A program made the position numbers and the translations under genes. The notes under the pieces were generated by a model. That model was not told the origin of the DNA and searched no databases. It saw nothing but the letters and a program-made list of their open reading frames with translations. DNA of 64,000 nt from Megalonaias nervosa (Eukaryota > Mollusca > Bivalvia > Unionida > Unionidae). This document shows positions 45,712 through 57,664 of the stretch, one piece after another (the first letter of the stretch is position 1; every line of letters starts with the position of its first letter). The DNA is taken from contig JAECUM010001858.1 in the NCBI GenBank assembly GCA_016617855.1, positions 1-64,000 on the forward strand, read 5' to 3'.

Positions 45712-45840
45712 GACCGCTCCGGTGGCCTAAGTGGTTAGAGCGTTCACCTCGAATGCGGGAGGTCGGGGGTTCGAACCCCGGCCGAGTCAGACTTCTAAAA
45801 ATGGTACTAACAGCTGTCTCGCTTGGAGCTAAGCGTTGGC
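45712..45840 (+). mobile_element. tRNA-derived SINE family A, copy 4 (3'-truncated)
   Basis: Head and first part of the body only (GACCGCTCCGGTGGCCTAAG, GGGGTTCGAACCCC, GGTACTAACAGCTGTCTCGC); the tail is missing. A TTTTTA run before the head is the only visible flank feature. Confidence 0.92.
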
Positions 45841-46392
45841 CTTACGACCCCATTCTATGCTATTTTATAGACTGTATAGAACACAGCTCATAGTCTGAAT
45901 AATTGAATTTGTTATCGGATCGTGATGAACATTTATGCTAAATAATGTTTAAATGATCATGAATTACATTTTCAATACAGCGTGTCTCATGTTTGTTCTC
46001 ATAAAGCCATCGCTGGACATTGTGGACGTCATTGCTTATGGTTTTGGAGAGGCGTAGGAATTGAACAAACATTGATGAAATTGTCCTCGCAAATATGTTT
46101 TGATATTGACATATAAACCTGGAAATCGAAAATGAACGAATTGGAGAGATTACGAGTCAGGAAGTCAATTAAGTTAGACTTGGCGAGAACCGTATACATA
46201 GTCTGAATATACCTCCCCGCTTATTTGTACCTCCTACCGATTTCAATAACGGAAACATTTATTGTGATTAAAAGTGAACAGAACTTAGTCAATTCATTCA
46301 TTAATTTACAATTTCTAACTTGACTGTGACCAGAAATAAAAATATTTCTCTCAATAAATGTTTACGTCATCAAATCCTATGCCAAGATCACG

Positions 46393-47230
46393 ATATCAGG
46401 ACTAAAACTAACTTGATTCCTTTATCAGGACTAAAACTAACTTGATTCCTTTATCAGAACTAAAACTAACTTGATTCCTTTAAAAGGACTAAAACTAACT
46501 TGATTCTTTTATCAGGACTAAAACTAACTTGATTCCTTTATCAGGACTAAAACTACTTGATTCTTTTATCAGGACTAAAACTAACTTGATTTCTTTATCA
46601 GGACTAAAACTAACTTGATTCCTTTATCAGAACTAAAACTAACTTGATTCCTTTATCAGGACTAAAACTAATTTGATTCCTTTATCAGGACTAAAACTAA
46701 CTTGATTCCTTTATCAGAACTAAAACTAACTTGATTCCTTTATCAGGACTAAAACTAACTTGATTCTTTTATCAGGACTAAAACTAACTTGATTCCTTTA
46801 TCAGGACTAAAACTACTTGATTCTTTTATCAGGACTAAAACTAACTTGATTCCTTTATCAAGACTAAAAGTAACTTGATTCCTTTATCAGGACTAAAACT
46901 AACTTGATTCCTTTATAAGGACTAAAACTAACTTGATTCCTTTATCAGGACTAAAACTGACTTGTTTCCTTTATCAGGACTAAAACTAACTTGATTCCTT
47001 TATCAGGACTAAAACTAACTTGATTCCTTTGTCAGGACTAAAACTAACTTGATTCCTTTATCAGGACTAAAACTAACTTGATTCCTTTATCAGGACTAAA
47101 ACTAACTTGATTCCTTTATCAGGACTAAAACTAATTTGATTCCTTTATCAGGACTAAAACTAACTTGATTCCTTTATCAGGACTAAAACTAACTTGATTC
47201 CTTTATCAGGACTAAAACTAACTTGATTCC
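46393..47230. repeat. 29-bp minisatellite, about 29 copies
   Basis: Unit AGGACTAAAACTAACTTGAT + TCCTTTATC. Copies are nearly identical, with sparse variants (AGAACT, TTCTTTTATC, a two-base shortening AAAACTACTTG). The shortened variant occurs twice about 260 bases apart in the same variant context, showing a block duplication. Confidence 0.98.
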
Positions 47231-47234
47231 ATTG

Positions 47235-48260
47235 ACATATTCCACTTATTCACACTGCGTATGTCCGAGTTTGGAAAATTTCAGTTCCATTCTGTTTTAA
47301 TTCTTGGTCTTGATCAGTTTAAGTCCGTGAAGGCCTTAACAGTGTTAACAAATTGAGCCTTAAAGGCTTTAACAATGTAGAGATCGGGTGATATTATAGT
47401 GTACACCATCTTTTATATGTTCATCCTTGTACAGAAAAATGTGCACGTTTGCAGTCCTTGATTTAATGTAAATATAATGATAAATTAAGCATGCAACATG
47501 AAATACATAACAGTGTTAGGAGATTTAACTGACAAACTTGTGAGAAAATTTGAAGTCAAATCCAATTAACTTTGTTTCTGAGGTTGATTACTATATGTGG
47601 AAAGCAATTTGTAGAAACTTTAAACAGTAGAACTGTGCTAATCTGTTTTTCTATCATTAAATACTATTACAATAAGAGACAATTCTTTTCACATAGCAAC
47701 ATTAATTGTCAGACAAGAATGTAAGAGCGTAATGGGCTAAATACTAGTAGCTAGTCATATGATGACCAACAAACCCTTCAGTGATATACGCATGTTACTA
47801 TTACTGTTATATCATATACTAGTATTATGACTGTATTATTATAATTAACTAGTAGCTACTACCTTTTTATATTAGAAAATGATTTATTGCCAGATGACGT
47901 AATTTTATTAGAATAAAACTTTTCCTCATAAATAACATTTTTCCACGTTTTCATCCTATCAAACAACATTAGAATATTCTTGAGCGAGACATGTTACAAT
48001 TATTTACACTAATATGGGAGGCAGAAATGTTAGCAATAAGAGACAAATCAGCATAAAATACATAAATATACTTATAACCTTGCCTAGGACATGTAAATAT
48101 ATTAAAAGTCTTTTTGGCTTTATATCAATCTACGATAACATATTTTTAAATTACTTTCCCACAATATTTCGATCATTTCCGTTATCCTGTGGAGTAATAT
48201 ATAAATTGATTTCTTTTCCATTAATATTTATACATTTTCAAATTTGTTACTGTTTATTCA
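47235..48260. other. No recognisable gene
   Basis: AT-rich intron sequence left of the sushi exon. Nothing identified. Confidence 0.45.
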
Positions 48261-48265
48261 TTTAC

Positions 48266-48457
48266 CTGATTCTATGCAAATTAAAGATGTATCTTCACTC
48301 CACATTCCATTTTCCCCACAAGTCAACCAAGGCAGCCAGCCGTTTTTCTGAATAAATCCTGGGTTGCATTTGTAGGTACAGAAGTCTCCACGAACTCTGC
48401 TACATGATGGTTTAATGTAACCGCCATGAAATGTCTCTGGGCAAAATTGGTCTTTTT
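48266..48457 (-). CDS. Sushi/CCP domain exon
   Basis: A 192-base exon, phase 1 at both ends, the usual symmetric arrangement of sushi (complement control protein) modules. The acceptor is TCTAG before AAAAAGACC and the donor is CAG|GTAAATG. The protein reads QFCPETFHGGYIKPSC, then CTYKCNPGF, LTCGENGMW and SLIC. This shows the first Cys near the start, a C-x-P-G-(F) segment, the LTC...G-x-W signature and the closing Cys. Six cysteines are present instead of the minimal four, the extra pair lying between the first and second canonical positions. Sushi modules bind proteins or glycans outside the cell. It follows the signal-peptide exon in phase and precedes the convertase exons by about 17 kb. 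I found no second sushi exon. Confidence 0.82.
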
Positions 48458-48942
48458 CTAGAAGATGCAAGCATATTGAAAAGTTTCAAAGTCATTATGA
48501 GGAACTGACGATCGTTTGGCGACGAGTAAACTTATCGACACATAGTGCTTTCTTCAATGTGCGTTTAATGAGATAAGAAGTGAAAACTTCACATCAGTTT
48601 TTGGGCGTGAGATCGGAAAGAGCTTGCTTAAGTGTATGCACTTTTATGTTGCAATTTTAAAATATAAATTGAATGAATAACAAGACTAATGCAATAACTA
48701 TTTACTTACAGTTTGAAAGGAAATTTGTCACGTTCACAGTAACTGGTCACGTCTTGTATTAGCATTAAAGTAATAAACATGGAGATATTCAAACCGCAAA
48801 TAAGCTTTCCTACAGATTGCAAGAAAAAGGATCCAAACATTTGTACGCAGCAGTTGTATATCTGATCTTTCTTTTCTTTCAGCGATCGATATGTTAACAA
48901 GTTCAAGGGAATCTTAAATCTAAACTGCATCCCCCATGTCTT

Positions 48943-48946
<4 letters not shown>

Positions 48947-48983
<37 letters not shown>

Positions 48984-48985
48984 TG

Positions 48986-49037
<52 letters not shown>

Positions 49038-49044
49038 TATATAC
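48947..49044. repeat. (TA)n microsatellite, two blocks
   Basis: TA blocks separated by a GCTGC spacer. Confidence 0.97.
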
Positions 49045-49279
49045 TCTACACACACACTATCATTACTATCATTCAGGTTAGAGAATTTTATATTCGTACT
49101 CCACGGAGATTCGAACCGAGGTCTGCGGCTAAACGGAACCCATCACCATGCCTGCATTCACCAGTTCATATACCATCCTGTTTAAGTACACATCACCAAA
49201 AAGTGATGAATCAGAGTCGGTAGTATGTGAACTCTTGCGTAGCAGGCACACTCGCATGTCGACCTAGTAGATAGATAGA

Positions 49280-49433
49280 ATATATGTATAGTATGTACGC
49301 TGTATCAATGATATACCACGAGATGTATAATTTTTTCATTAAAAGGAAACGAGGCTTGCCGAGTTTCCTATTAATGAAAAATTTATACAACGAGTGGTAT
49401 ATCATTGATACAGCGTACATACTGTACATATAT
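49280..49433. mobile_element. 154-bp fold-back element (MITE-like)
   Basis: A near-perfect inverted repeat of about 70 bases per arm around a loop at 49353-49360. Outer ends ATATATGTATAGTATGTACG and the complement of CGTACATACTGTACATATAT match with one difference. The inner stem is GGAAAC...GTTTCC with GAGGCTTGCCGA at the tip. No coding content. The shape suits a miniature inverted-repeat DNA transposon. Confidence 0.8.
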
Positions 49434-49439
49434 TTTATT

Positions 49440-49911
49440 TATATCACACACAAATATATATATTTGACCTTTGAACGAGTTAAGATTTACTGCGGACAGC
49501 TGTGTATTGACCGAGTCAATGAACTCATCACATCCCCGAGTGTGTCCGCTACAAAATGTAGTTCTATGCCTTTTTTGGCTATTCACAATCACCTTTGCAT
49601 ATTGATAAGTTGGTTGTGTTCTTTTTTTAGTTTCTATTTTTCTTCACATTGATTAAATCAATATAATACACACTTATGATTTAAACATGAAAGATGGTTT
49701 TAATAATAGAAGTAGAGCACTACAAACACTTGGTTAGCTACGCCATTCACATGAACGCTAAGCCATTCACCTACCAGCTAATGGAAACTAATGTGGAATA
49801 GAAACTAAGCGAAACGACGAACCAACAAGAGGTAATTGCAATTTATTAATATATTTACAGTTGCTCTAAGTCATTATTCTGCTTTAGTAATAGTACCATC
49901 GACCATAAACT

Positions 49912-49913
<2 letters not shown>
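49440..49913. other. No recognisable gene
   Basis: Nothing identified between the fold-back element and the CT tract. Confidence 0.45.

Positions 49914-49974
<61 letters not shown>
49914..49974. repeat. (CT)n microsatellite
   Basis: 61 bases of uninterrupted CT. It is the complement of the AG tract 143 bases to the right. Confidence 0.99.
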
Positions 49975-49977
<3 letters not shown>

Positions 49978-50116
49978 CTTTGGTCGGTTTGACTTAACTC
50001 TTAACTTTTACCATCATTCATAAGTCCAGAGATATCGTGGGATGACACAAACGAAAATCCTCTACCGTCTACGTTCGTCATTTTATAGATTTTAGCCCGT
50101 ATCTTGCTACGATGGT

Positions 50117-50117
<1 letters not shown>

Positions 50118-50190
<73 letters not shown>
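50118..50190. repeat. (GA)n microsatellite
   Basis: 73 bases of uninterrupted GA, complementary to the CT tract at 49914-49974. Confidence 0.99.
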
Positions 50191-50192
<2 letters not shown>

Positions 50193-50928
50193 TAATGTTG
50201 AAATTAAAGGTTAATTCGCCGGATTGCATTTATGCGATGATCGTCCGAAGAGTTATGCGTTGGCACGTTACTGTCTTTTGAATGGATGTGTGTAGTTTTT
50301 CAGTCTTCTTGCGATCCTGAAGCGATAAAAGACGCGTGAGAAAAGTCGAATCGAGCGGAGGGTTGTGGTCACGCTTGCATTCCTTGTTTTCATTTATAAT
50401 ACTGATAAGGTGGTTTCATGTTGTCAGAAATTTCGTCGTACTTTATTGATAAAACGTCAGACTCCTGTTCATTGATAAACACTGTAGATCAATCCCACGG
50501 AAGTGCACACGTATCGTTATGACGTACCATATTCTTGTAGGTTACTTGGTGTAATTTCTTTTTCAAGGTTTTAATCCAGTCCAAATTCCTTTTCTCTCTC
50601 ACTCCACATTTCTGCGTAGTTTGTCCGTTATGCATGAGACGGGAGGGGTGAACAGAAATAGAAAGGATTGTGATGCAGATGTGTACCATATTCAATTTAT
50701 TTAGAAAACGAGAATTATTAATACTTTTTATCGTTATTTTCATACGTCACTAATGATTAATATGTGGAAATTCATCATTGATCTAGAATCAGCTGCAGAC
50801 GGTCGCTAGAATGTTTATATATGTGTACTATTGCGTCATGGGCGGATCACAATTTGATATACCAATAGTATTGGTATGTATAATTGCTTTATACCAACAC
50901 TTTAAATGCCATGTTATTTTTAATGTAT

Positions 50929-50931
<3 letters not shown>

Positions 50932-50989
<58 letters not shown>
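50932..50989. repeat. (TA)n microsatellite
   Basis: About 58 bases of TA. Confidence 0.98.
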
Positions 50990-50992
<3 letters not shown>

Positions 50993-52270
50993 GAGCTTAT
51001 TGAGAACCAGGTTAATGTGCAAATCACTAGATAACAGCATCGCGACGCAAAGAACATGGAAGCATAAAATAGGTTGCTCCCATATATTGGAATGCCTTAA
51101 AATTGAAATGATTACCTATCGAGTTTCTTGAGTCAACTTTCTAACATCATTATTCCTTTTCTTTGCAAACTGGTTTGAAGACAAATTCGTTCTATCTATG
51201 GAAGCGTTCGGCCCCCAAACTGTAAAGTAGACATGTTTGATAATCGCTGACAACAATTAATGCGTGTTATCGCATTATCTCGTTGATCAAATGGGATTGT
51301 ATGGCTGTATGCGTCATGTAAAATGTTTGTGTACTAAAGCCAATGGTGGTATGTTGTCTTATATTGAATGAAAACCTTTCAAATTAAATTTTAAAAAATA
51401 ATAATCAAAGAGGGTCTGAGGATAAGTACCTTCTAACTGATAAATGTTTGCTCTATATCCCATTCTCGGAGATTAACAACTCAAAGTGTGACATGCGTTG
51501 TCAAATCAAACACAAGCCTGTTGATTTTTTCTCCAATTAAATTTACCTATAATGAAATGTAAAGGTCGATATTTACATTAGATAAGTCCCCCTAACTTAT
51601 TCCTCGTTGTAACTTTCATCAGCCGTCTTACTTATTAAAAACGAAGACACGTGAAAACGGCTAAGAACAAATCAATCGAAATTTATGATATAGTATCATT
51701 TATTAAAGGAGGATAGATTAACTAATGTGGAATAAAGAAGGGATAGGAAATTAAAATTGTTTGAAAATAAATGTGACTGATTAAAAATCATAGAGAATAC
51801 AGAGGGATCATAGGGTATCCAGAGGGAACGTAGGGAATGCAGAGGGATCATCGTCATTGTGACTGACCCTATTTTATATGGATACGAGTGCAGACGCACC
51901 TTCAAGTCAATTTAACTGTCGTTCATAAGAATGCCAGGTATATTAATAAACAAAGTGAAATATAACGTGCATATAATGGCTTCATGTCCTTAATTTCAAT
52001 AACTGTTTACACCGAATGATTGAGTAAATAAAAAATTACATAAATAAACAATCGATACAATGACTGAATGCACGGGCAGATTATTGTTTACACATTTAGC
52101 TGAGACTGAATGGTGGAACAAATACAGTAGATCTTAATTCCATAATGTATTTATACAATAAAAGAAATTGAAATCAATTTGATTACTTTATCCTTATTCA
52201 CAAATCAAGAAGGAATCAGTGACCAATTACAGGTTCAATAAGGAATAAGCAACCAGTTGTTTATTCTTGA
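50990..52270. other. No recognisable gene
   Basis: Includes a short imperfect GAGGGATCATAGGG-type repeat near 51795-51850. Otherwise nothing identified. Confidence 0.45.
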
Positions 52271-52970
52271 CCCAAAACTGTTCACATCAAATAGGCTACT
52301 TTTCCTTACTCACATCGAGTTGGATGCTTATTCTTTATTCACATCGAGTTGGCTGCATTTTCCTTATTTACATCGAGTTGGCTGCATTTTCCTTATTTAC
52401 ATCGAGTTGTATGCTTGTTCCTTATTCACGTCAAGTTGGCTGCATGTTCCTTATTCACATCGAATTGGATGCTTGTTTCTTATTCTCATTGAATTGGCAG
52501 CTTGTTCCTTATTCACATCTAGTTGACTGCCAGCTTGTTCCTTATTCACATCGAGCTGACTGCTTTTCCCTTATTAACATCGAGTTGGCTACTTTTCCCT
52601 TATTCACATCGAGTTGGTCGGTTGTTCCTTATTCACATCGAGTTAGCTGATATTTCCTTATTCACATCAAGTTGGCTATTTGTTCCCTGTTTATATCAAG
52701 TTTGCTACTTTGTTCTTGTTCATATCGAGATGGCTACTTTCTCCTTACTACCACCGTGTTGGCTGCATGTTCCTTATTCTCGTCTAGTTGGCTGCTTGTT
52801 CCTTATTTACATCGAGTTGGCTGCATGTTCCTCATTCCTATCCAGCTGGATGGTTGTTCCTTATTCACATCGAGCTGGCTACCTTTTCTTTATCCAGACT
52901 GAGTTGGCTACTCTTTCCTTTTTCACATCGATCTGGTTACTCTATCCTTATTCCCGATATAATAAGGAAT
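52271..52970 (+). repeat. About 30-bp minisatellite (TTATTCACATCGAGTTGGCT)
   Basis: About 23 diverged copies of TTCCTTATTCACATCGAGTT + GGCTGCTTG. Its reverse complement forms another array at 57665-57965. Repetitive frames of the type FLIHIELAACSLFTSS arise from it and are not genes. Confidence 0.93.
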
Positions 52971-52999
52971 AGATTAACACTTACTTACTGCCTATACAC

Positions 53000-53024
53000 A
53001 AAAAAAAAAAAAAAAAAAAAAAAA
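53000..53024. repeat. Poly(A) run
   Basis: About 25 A residues directly after the minisatellite. No retroposon body ending here was recognised. Confidence 0.9.
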
Positions 53025-54470
53025 GCTACATCAAATTTGAACACTCTTAAGGTCAGTCATAGCTATTATTTTAACGCAATTGGAGAAATACGAGTGTTCT
53101 TTTTGGTGCCATCCATTCAGAGCATAGAGATGATCCATTATATGAAAGTTTTCAACAGCATTAACCCTTTCCTAAAGTATTTTCATCTGAACCCCTCTTT
53201 TGATGGTTTCTGGTTAGGGATCTGCCCCTACAGGAAACGTTTACATTTCCTATATGTACTTGCAAATCAAAGCATTTTGGCTTTTTGTAATACCTAAGGC
53301 AAAAATACACCACGCAAACAATACAAGTTAAGTGACCAGTACCATGCTATTCATATAAGGAAAATTTAGTGGAAGCCGTTTATGAATTTTAAAGTAATTC
53401 CAGTACTCATTAATAACTACAAGGGATAAACCGCTCAGAATTGGGGCATGCACAACATACCTGAAATCACTCTTCACACTTATTACAGTAAATATTAACA
53501 AAAAAATAAATAAAGAACAGTGTACACTTCAGCTCTCCGAATTCAGTTTATTAGATACAGTATATCCTTCTCTTCTGGAATAATGACTTAACGCAGGAAA
53601 ATCAATGACAAATATCTATAATTCTTAAGACGTTCAGATTCTGTATGTTCCAAAACAACCATTATCAATTTTGTGATCAAATTCTCTGGCAATGTGTACA
53701 CACCTCTTTCTCCTGTTAGTATTTAAATTTTGGCAATGTCCGGTATTAATGCAATATCTGAAATGCCGTATCAGTATACCGAGCAAATGGTTTACTTGTC
53801 TGCATCAATTGCAGTTCAGTAAGAAGCGGTTACCCTATGAAGTTTAATTTGAAAGGTTCATAAACAGTCATCCTTGCCAGAACAATAATACATTAGGGAC
53901 AACCATATTATGTTTTCAAGGAATATTCGTGGAAATGTGTGAACAAGCATCTGCGATTAGCCGTCCTAAAAAATGCTAGTAGAACAGGTCATGAAAGAAG
54001 TCGCAGTAACTTATTGTACCTACACGAAGATGATTACAGATAATTTTTTTGTATTTGCAAACAAAATGGTTGTGTGAAAAAGAGACAGTATGCATCCCCT
54101 TGAAACAATGGATGTGACCCAGTCCACTGTCTCTTATCATTACCGGGTAGATACATATATAGTTACTTTATTAGGCCTCACCTCAACAGCTTATCTGAAG
54201 GTACAAGGATAAATGAGAAACCTATTCCGAAAAATCAACCCCGCCTTATGACGATACAAGTTTGATTATTTATCGGTCTATGACAAAGCAAAATTGATTT
54301 TACGTTTCAGAATTATTCTTGTGCATTTTGCTGAGTTTTCATATTTTCAGGAGTTTTACGAATTATTTTCTGTTTAGTCTATCACTTGAAAAGTTAGTTC
54401 TCTCTCAAAGTTGCAAGACACAAGAGTTTAAAATATCAACTTACATTATTTCCACGATTAATTCTCATTT
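53025..54470. other. No recognisable gene
   Basis: AT-rich intron sequence; nothing identified. Confidence 0.45.
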
Positions 54471-54474
54471 TGTG

Positions 54475-55015
54475 GGTATGCGAGCTCTAAAATCGAACCC
54501 TGAATAATAAGCGTTGTCATCGCAGTCGCCTTAGTTGCTATAGTTATAGTAGTTATGCTGGTACTGATGACGATATTTACTAATAGTATATCCCTATTAC
54601 TCCTACCGGTAACAATGAACAGCAACCCGCTGCATTTTTTCAGATAAGGAATGAGTAACTAATTGCCTATTAAATATTGAATTGGAATTATATATGAGGA
54701 ATAGCTAGTATGCGAGAGTTGAATTCGAACCCTGAATAATAAATGTTGTTGACGTAGTCGTCGTCGTCGTCGTTCCAGCAATAGTTCGAGTACATTTACT
54801 ACTACATCTCAAGAACTTCCATCTGTAACAACAAATAGAAACCAGTGACATTTTTAACGTTAGAAATATGTAACTGGTTACATGATTCTTTGCTGAACAG
54901 CGATTAAAATATAAGGACGGTGATGAATACTACTACTACAACTACGTCTGAGGTATTTCTATCGGTAACAAGAAGAAACCAGTTGAATTTTCAATTGGGA
55001 TTACTAATGTAATTT
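54475..55015. repeat. Degenerate tandem repeat, about 240-bp unit, three copies
   Basis: GAACCCTGAATAATAA recurs at about 54495 and 54730, and strings of the form TCTATCGGTAACA, CATCTGTAACAAC and CTACCGGTAACAATG with GAAACCAGT mark three diverged units. It includes a GTC triplet run at 54757-54772. Confidence 0.7.
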
Positions 55016-55126
55016 GCATAGCTTACCGTATATAACGTCATTACGTTTTATCGTATATGCCCGTGTCATTCATAGTATACGGTGTTAGATATATTTTCAG
55101 CTGATCGGAGTCGACAGAGTACCAGC

Positions 55127-55200
55127 TGTAGAGCTAACCATAGAAGCTGTAATGATGAACCATAGCAGCTGTAAAGCTGAACCATAGCAGCCGTAGAGAT
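55127..55200. repeat. 27-bp triplicate (CAGCTGTA...)
   Basis: Three copies of a unit like CAGCTGTAAAGCTGAACCAT + AG. Confidence 0.85.
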
Positions 55201-55299
55201 GAGTGAACAGTGTGTTGCTGGTCGAGTGGCAGGTGATCGGGCGTTGCTGACCGAATTGGTGGGCGCTGATGCTTGATTGACCAAGGAATTGAATGGTGG

Positions 55300-56587
55300 T
55301 CGGTGACTACCCGAAATGCTGACTGCATGATTGACCAGTGTGACTGGTAGCCACGTGTGCTAGTGACAAGAGTGTGTTTTGTTACTCCATGCATGTAATC
55401 TTTTAGCCGTGGCCTAATTTTGGGGTTTGTTATACCCAGTGTATTGGGGCTGTAAAGATATTTTGTATATTTGTCCCTTGTTTTCATCACTTTACTATTT
55501 GAGTAAAGTACCTCATTTTTCACTGTTTGAGTAAAACACATCATTCTTTTCGTCGTGTGAAATTACTGTGAATCGTTGACCTTTGTCCTTGTACTGTGTA
55601 AGGTCATTTCTTTATATTTATATTTGTTGCATTATTAGGTTCGTGCGGATTGTGTTAATTTTTCCAATATTTGGATCTTATACACGTACGTATTAATCAT
55701 AAATTCTTTTTAAATACAAGCCATTAATCAATAAACATTGTATTTGTATCACCATCAAAAGTGTTCTGTTATAAATCCGAAATCCAACCCGGTTATCTTA
55801 TTTCACCCTCTATCTCGAAATTGTGTCGACGAATTTCCTTAACTTTTTTCTTCTTTTGAAACAGACCGAAAGCTTGAATTGCAAGAGAAGATTTCAAATC
55901 AACATCCACAAAGGAGAGGATCGATTAGTGCAAAATGACGATAAAATCAATCCACATTGGACCCGCTATTCATACAAAGCACCCATAGCATGCCGTTTCT
56001 CTAGCAGATTCCTCTCGCCGAAATTGGCCAAAACTTCTTCTTTTCTTTGTCGAATATTCCCATAGAGATAAAATCTCCTAGTGTCCATGACAAAATTCTT
56101 TAAGGACGGGATGTTACGACTCTTTACTTCTATTTATATGTAAGATTCAGCCCCCTTAAGGCCTGTGCTATACCCACCGCTACACCAACCCACCCCATAT
56201 ATTTAGTCTTCTCTTTCTCTAACGGAGGTCGAATATATCTCGAACCTACTGTTGGAACAGATCCCTAAGAACTATTAACAGAAGACGATATCGTAATTCT
56301 CTAAGTAGGATTCATGCATTGCTAAGTTTAGAAATAATCTGTCCATAGTATAGCAGTTTAATATTACATGTATCCATGAAGATCCCCAATTTCCCTGGTT
56401 GTTCTCGGCAAACTTGCCTAATACTTTTGGGCATCAACAGTATTCCTAGGTACAAAATATCAAAGAAAGATACATGTCAAAATCTGTTTACGGGTACACT
56501 GGAGGGTTCATATATGGACCTAAATGGTAGTCCCATTGTGGAATTTGCAATACATAATCATATATTTAGCTGCCCATTTCACAAAAT
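55300..56587. other. No gene; possible old duplication
   Basis: Segments at 55990-56340 and 56995-57300 share diverged strings (CCTCTCGCC/CCTCTCGACC, TTCTTTGTCGA/TTCTGGGTCGAC, TTGGAACAGAT). TGTTACGACTC at 56110 resembles the start of the LTR-like family, but the rest does not match. Confidence 0.4.
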
Positions 56588-56890
56588 GGGGCATCGCTCT
56601 GGTTGCCTTAGTGGTTAGAGTCTCCGCCTCGGACGCGGGAGATCGCGGGTTCGATCTCCGACTGAGCCATAAGGAAACTTATAAAAATGGTACTAACAGC
56701 TGCCTGGCTTGGCGCTCGACATTAAGAGGTCAGCGTTAGTACTGGTGTCAGGATAATGTGACTGGGTGTGATTATGATTCTACATGTCTGCGGCATGATG
56801 CCCAAGTGCTAGACATCACTATAAACTGCCACGGCAGACATCATTACGACATGACTGAAAAATTGTTAAAGCTACGTTAAAAATACAAAA
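56588..56890 (+). mobile_element. tRNA-derived SINE family A, copy 5 (diverged)
   Basis: Head GCATCGCTCTGGTTGCCTTA + GTGGTTAGAG and B box GGGTTCGATCT, body and tail (GACTGAAAAATTGTTAAAGC) present but more mutated and slightly shorter than copies 1-3. No clear target duplication, so it is older. Confidence 0.9.
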
Positions 56891-56892
56891 TA

Positions 56893-56927
56893 TCACACAC
56901 GCACACACACAGATACGCACACACACT
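56893..56927. repeat. (CA)n tract after SINE tail
   Basis: Impure CACACACG/ACAC run immediately after the SINE tail, as also seen in milder form in copies 1 and 2. Confidence 0.85.
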
Positions 56928-57664
56928 TGCAGCCGTCAGAACACGGGTTGAGATCAATATTCTCTAAGCAGGTGTTTACGCATTACTAAATTTCGATATG
57001 ATCTCATTCCTCTCGACCAAATTTGTTATGGTTTCTTTTCTGGGTCGACAACATTCCAAGAGATACAAATGTTAATAAATTGTCCCTCTCGAAGTCCTTA
57101 AAGATGGGATGCCAGCGTTGATATGTATACACAAGATTTAATCGCCTTGCGACCTGTGTTACAGTCACCCCCATCCCCACCCTCAATAAACTTTATGATG
57201 CTCTTGGAACAGATGTCTATCAACATTCCGTCCAGCATGGGTTGAAATCGATGTTTTATGTAAGGGTTCATTTACTACAAAGTTTGGATACTGTGGACCT
57301 CACTGTATCGGTTTTATGATGTCGGTATCCATAACGTAAATCCTGTTTCTTCGATTTGTCTTGACGAACTTTGTCAATACTGGTTTAACATATCCCAATA
57401 TAGAATCTCTAAAATTAGGATGCATATCAAAATGATTTGATGATGGACTGTTTCTGTCCAGTCGTTGACTTGAGATTTTGTCCCTGTACTTGCTTTGAAA
57501 ATCTGAATATATTCGGTAGTCTTTCCGTATCTCTGACTGAGCTAAATAAACTAGATGTTTCGTATCAACATAATATAGTGATAGACGTGGACCTCTAGCA
57601 ATGAATGCCCGGAAGAGTGTTCAGATTCGTTGCAATTTTTTGATCGACAATAAGTAAAAGTGCC

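Noticed and set aside
46393..47230. CRISPR-like array of short repeats
   Set aside because: Repeats are directly tandem with no unique spacers, in eukaryotic sequence. It is a minisatellite.
48715..48860. Minus-strand hydrophobic frame (MFITLMLIQDVTSYC) with a GTAAGT donor, an alternative signal-peptide exon
   Set aside because: It would end in phase 2, incompatible with the phase-1 start of the sushi exon, and its frame runs through a TA tract upstream. The exon at 58396-58480 fits better.
49085..49140. tRNA-like B box (complement of GAGATTCGAACCGAGG)
   Set aside because: There is a B-box match but no credible A box, acceptor stem or SINE body around it.
56110..56350. Fifth copy of the LTR-like family starting TGTTACGACTC
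   Set aside because: Only the first 11 bases match. The following sequence instead resembles the local duplication at 57.0-57.3 kb.
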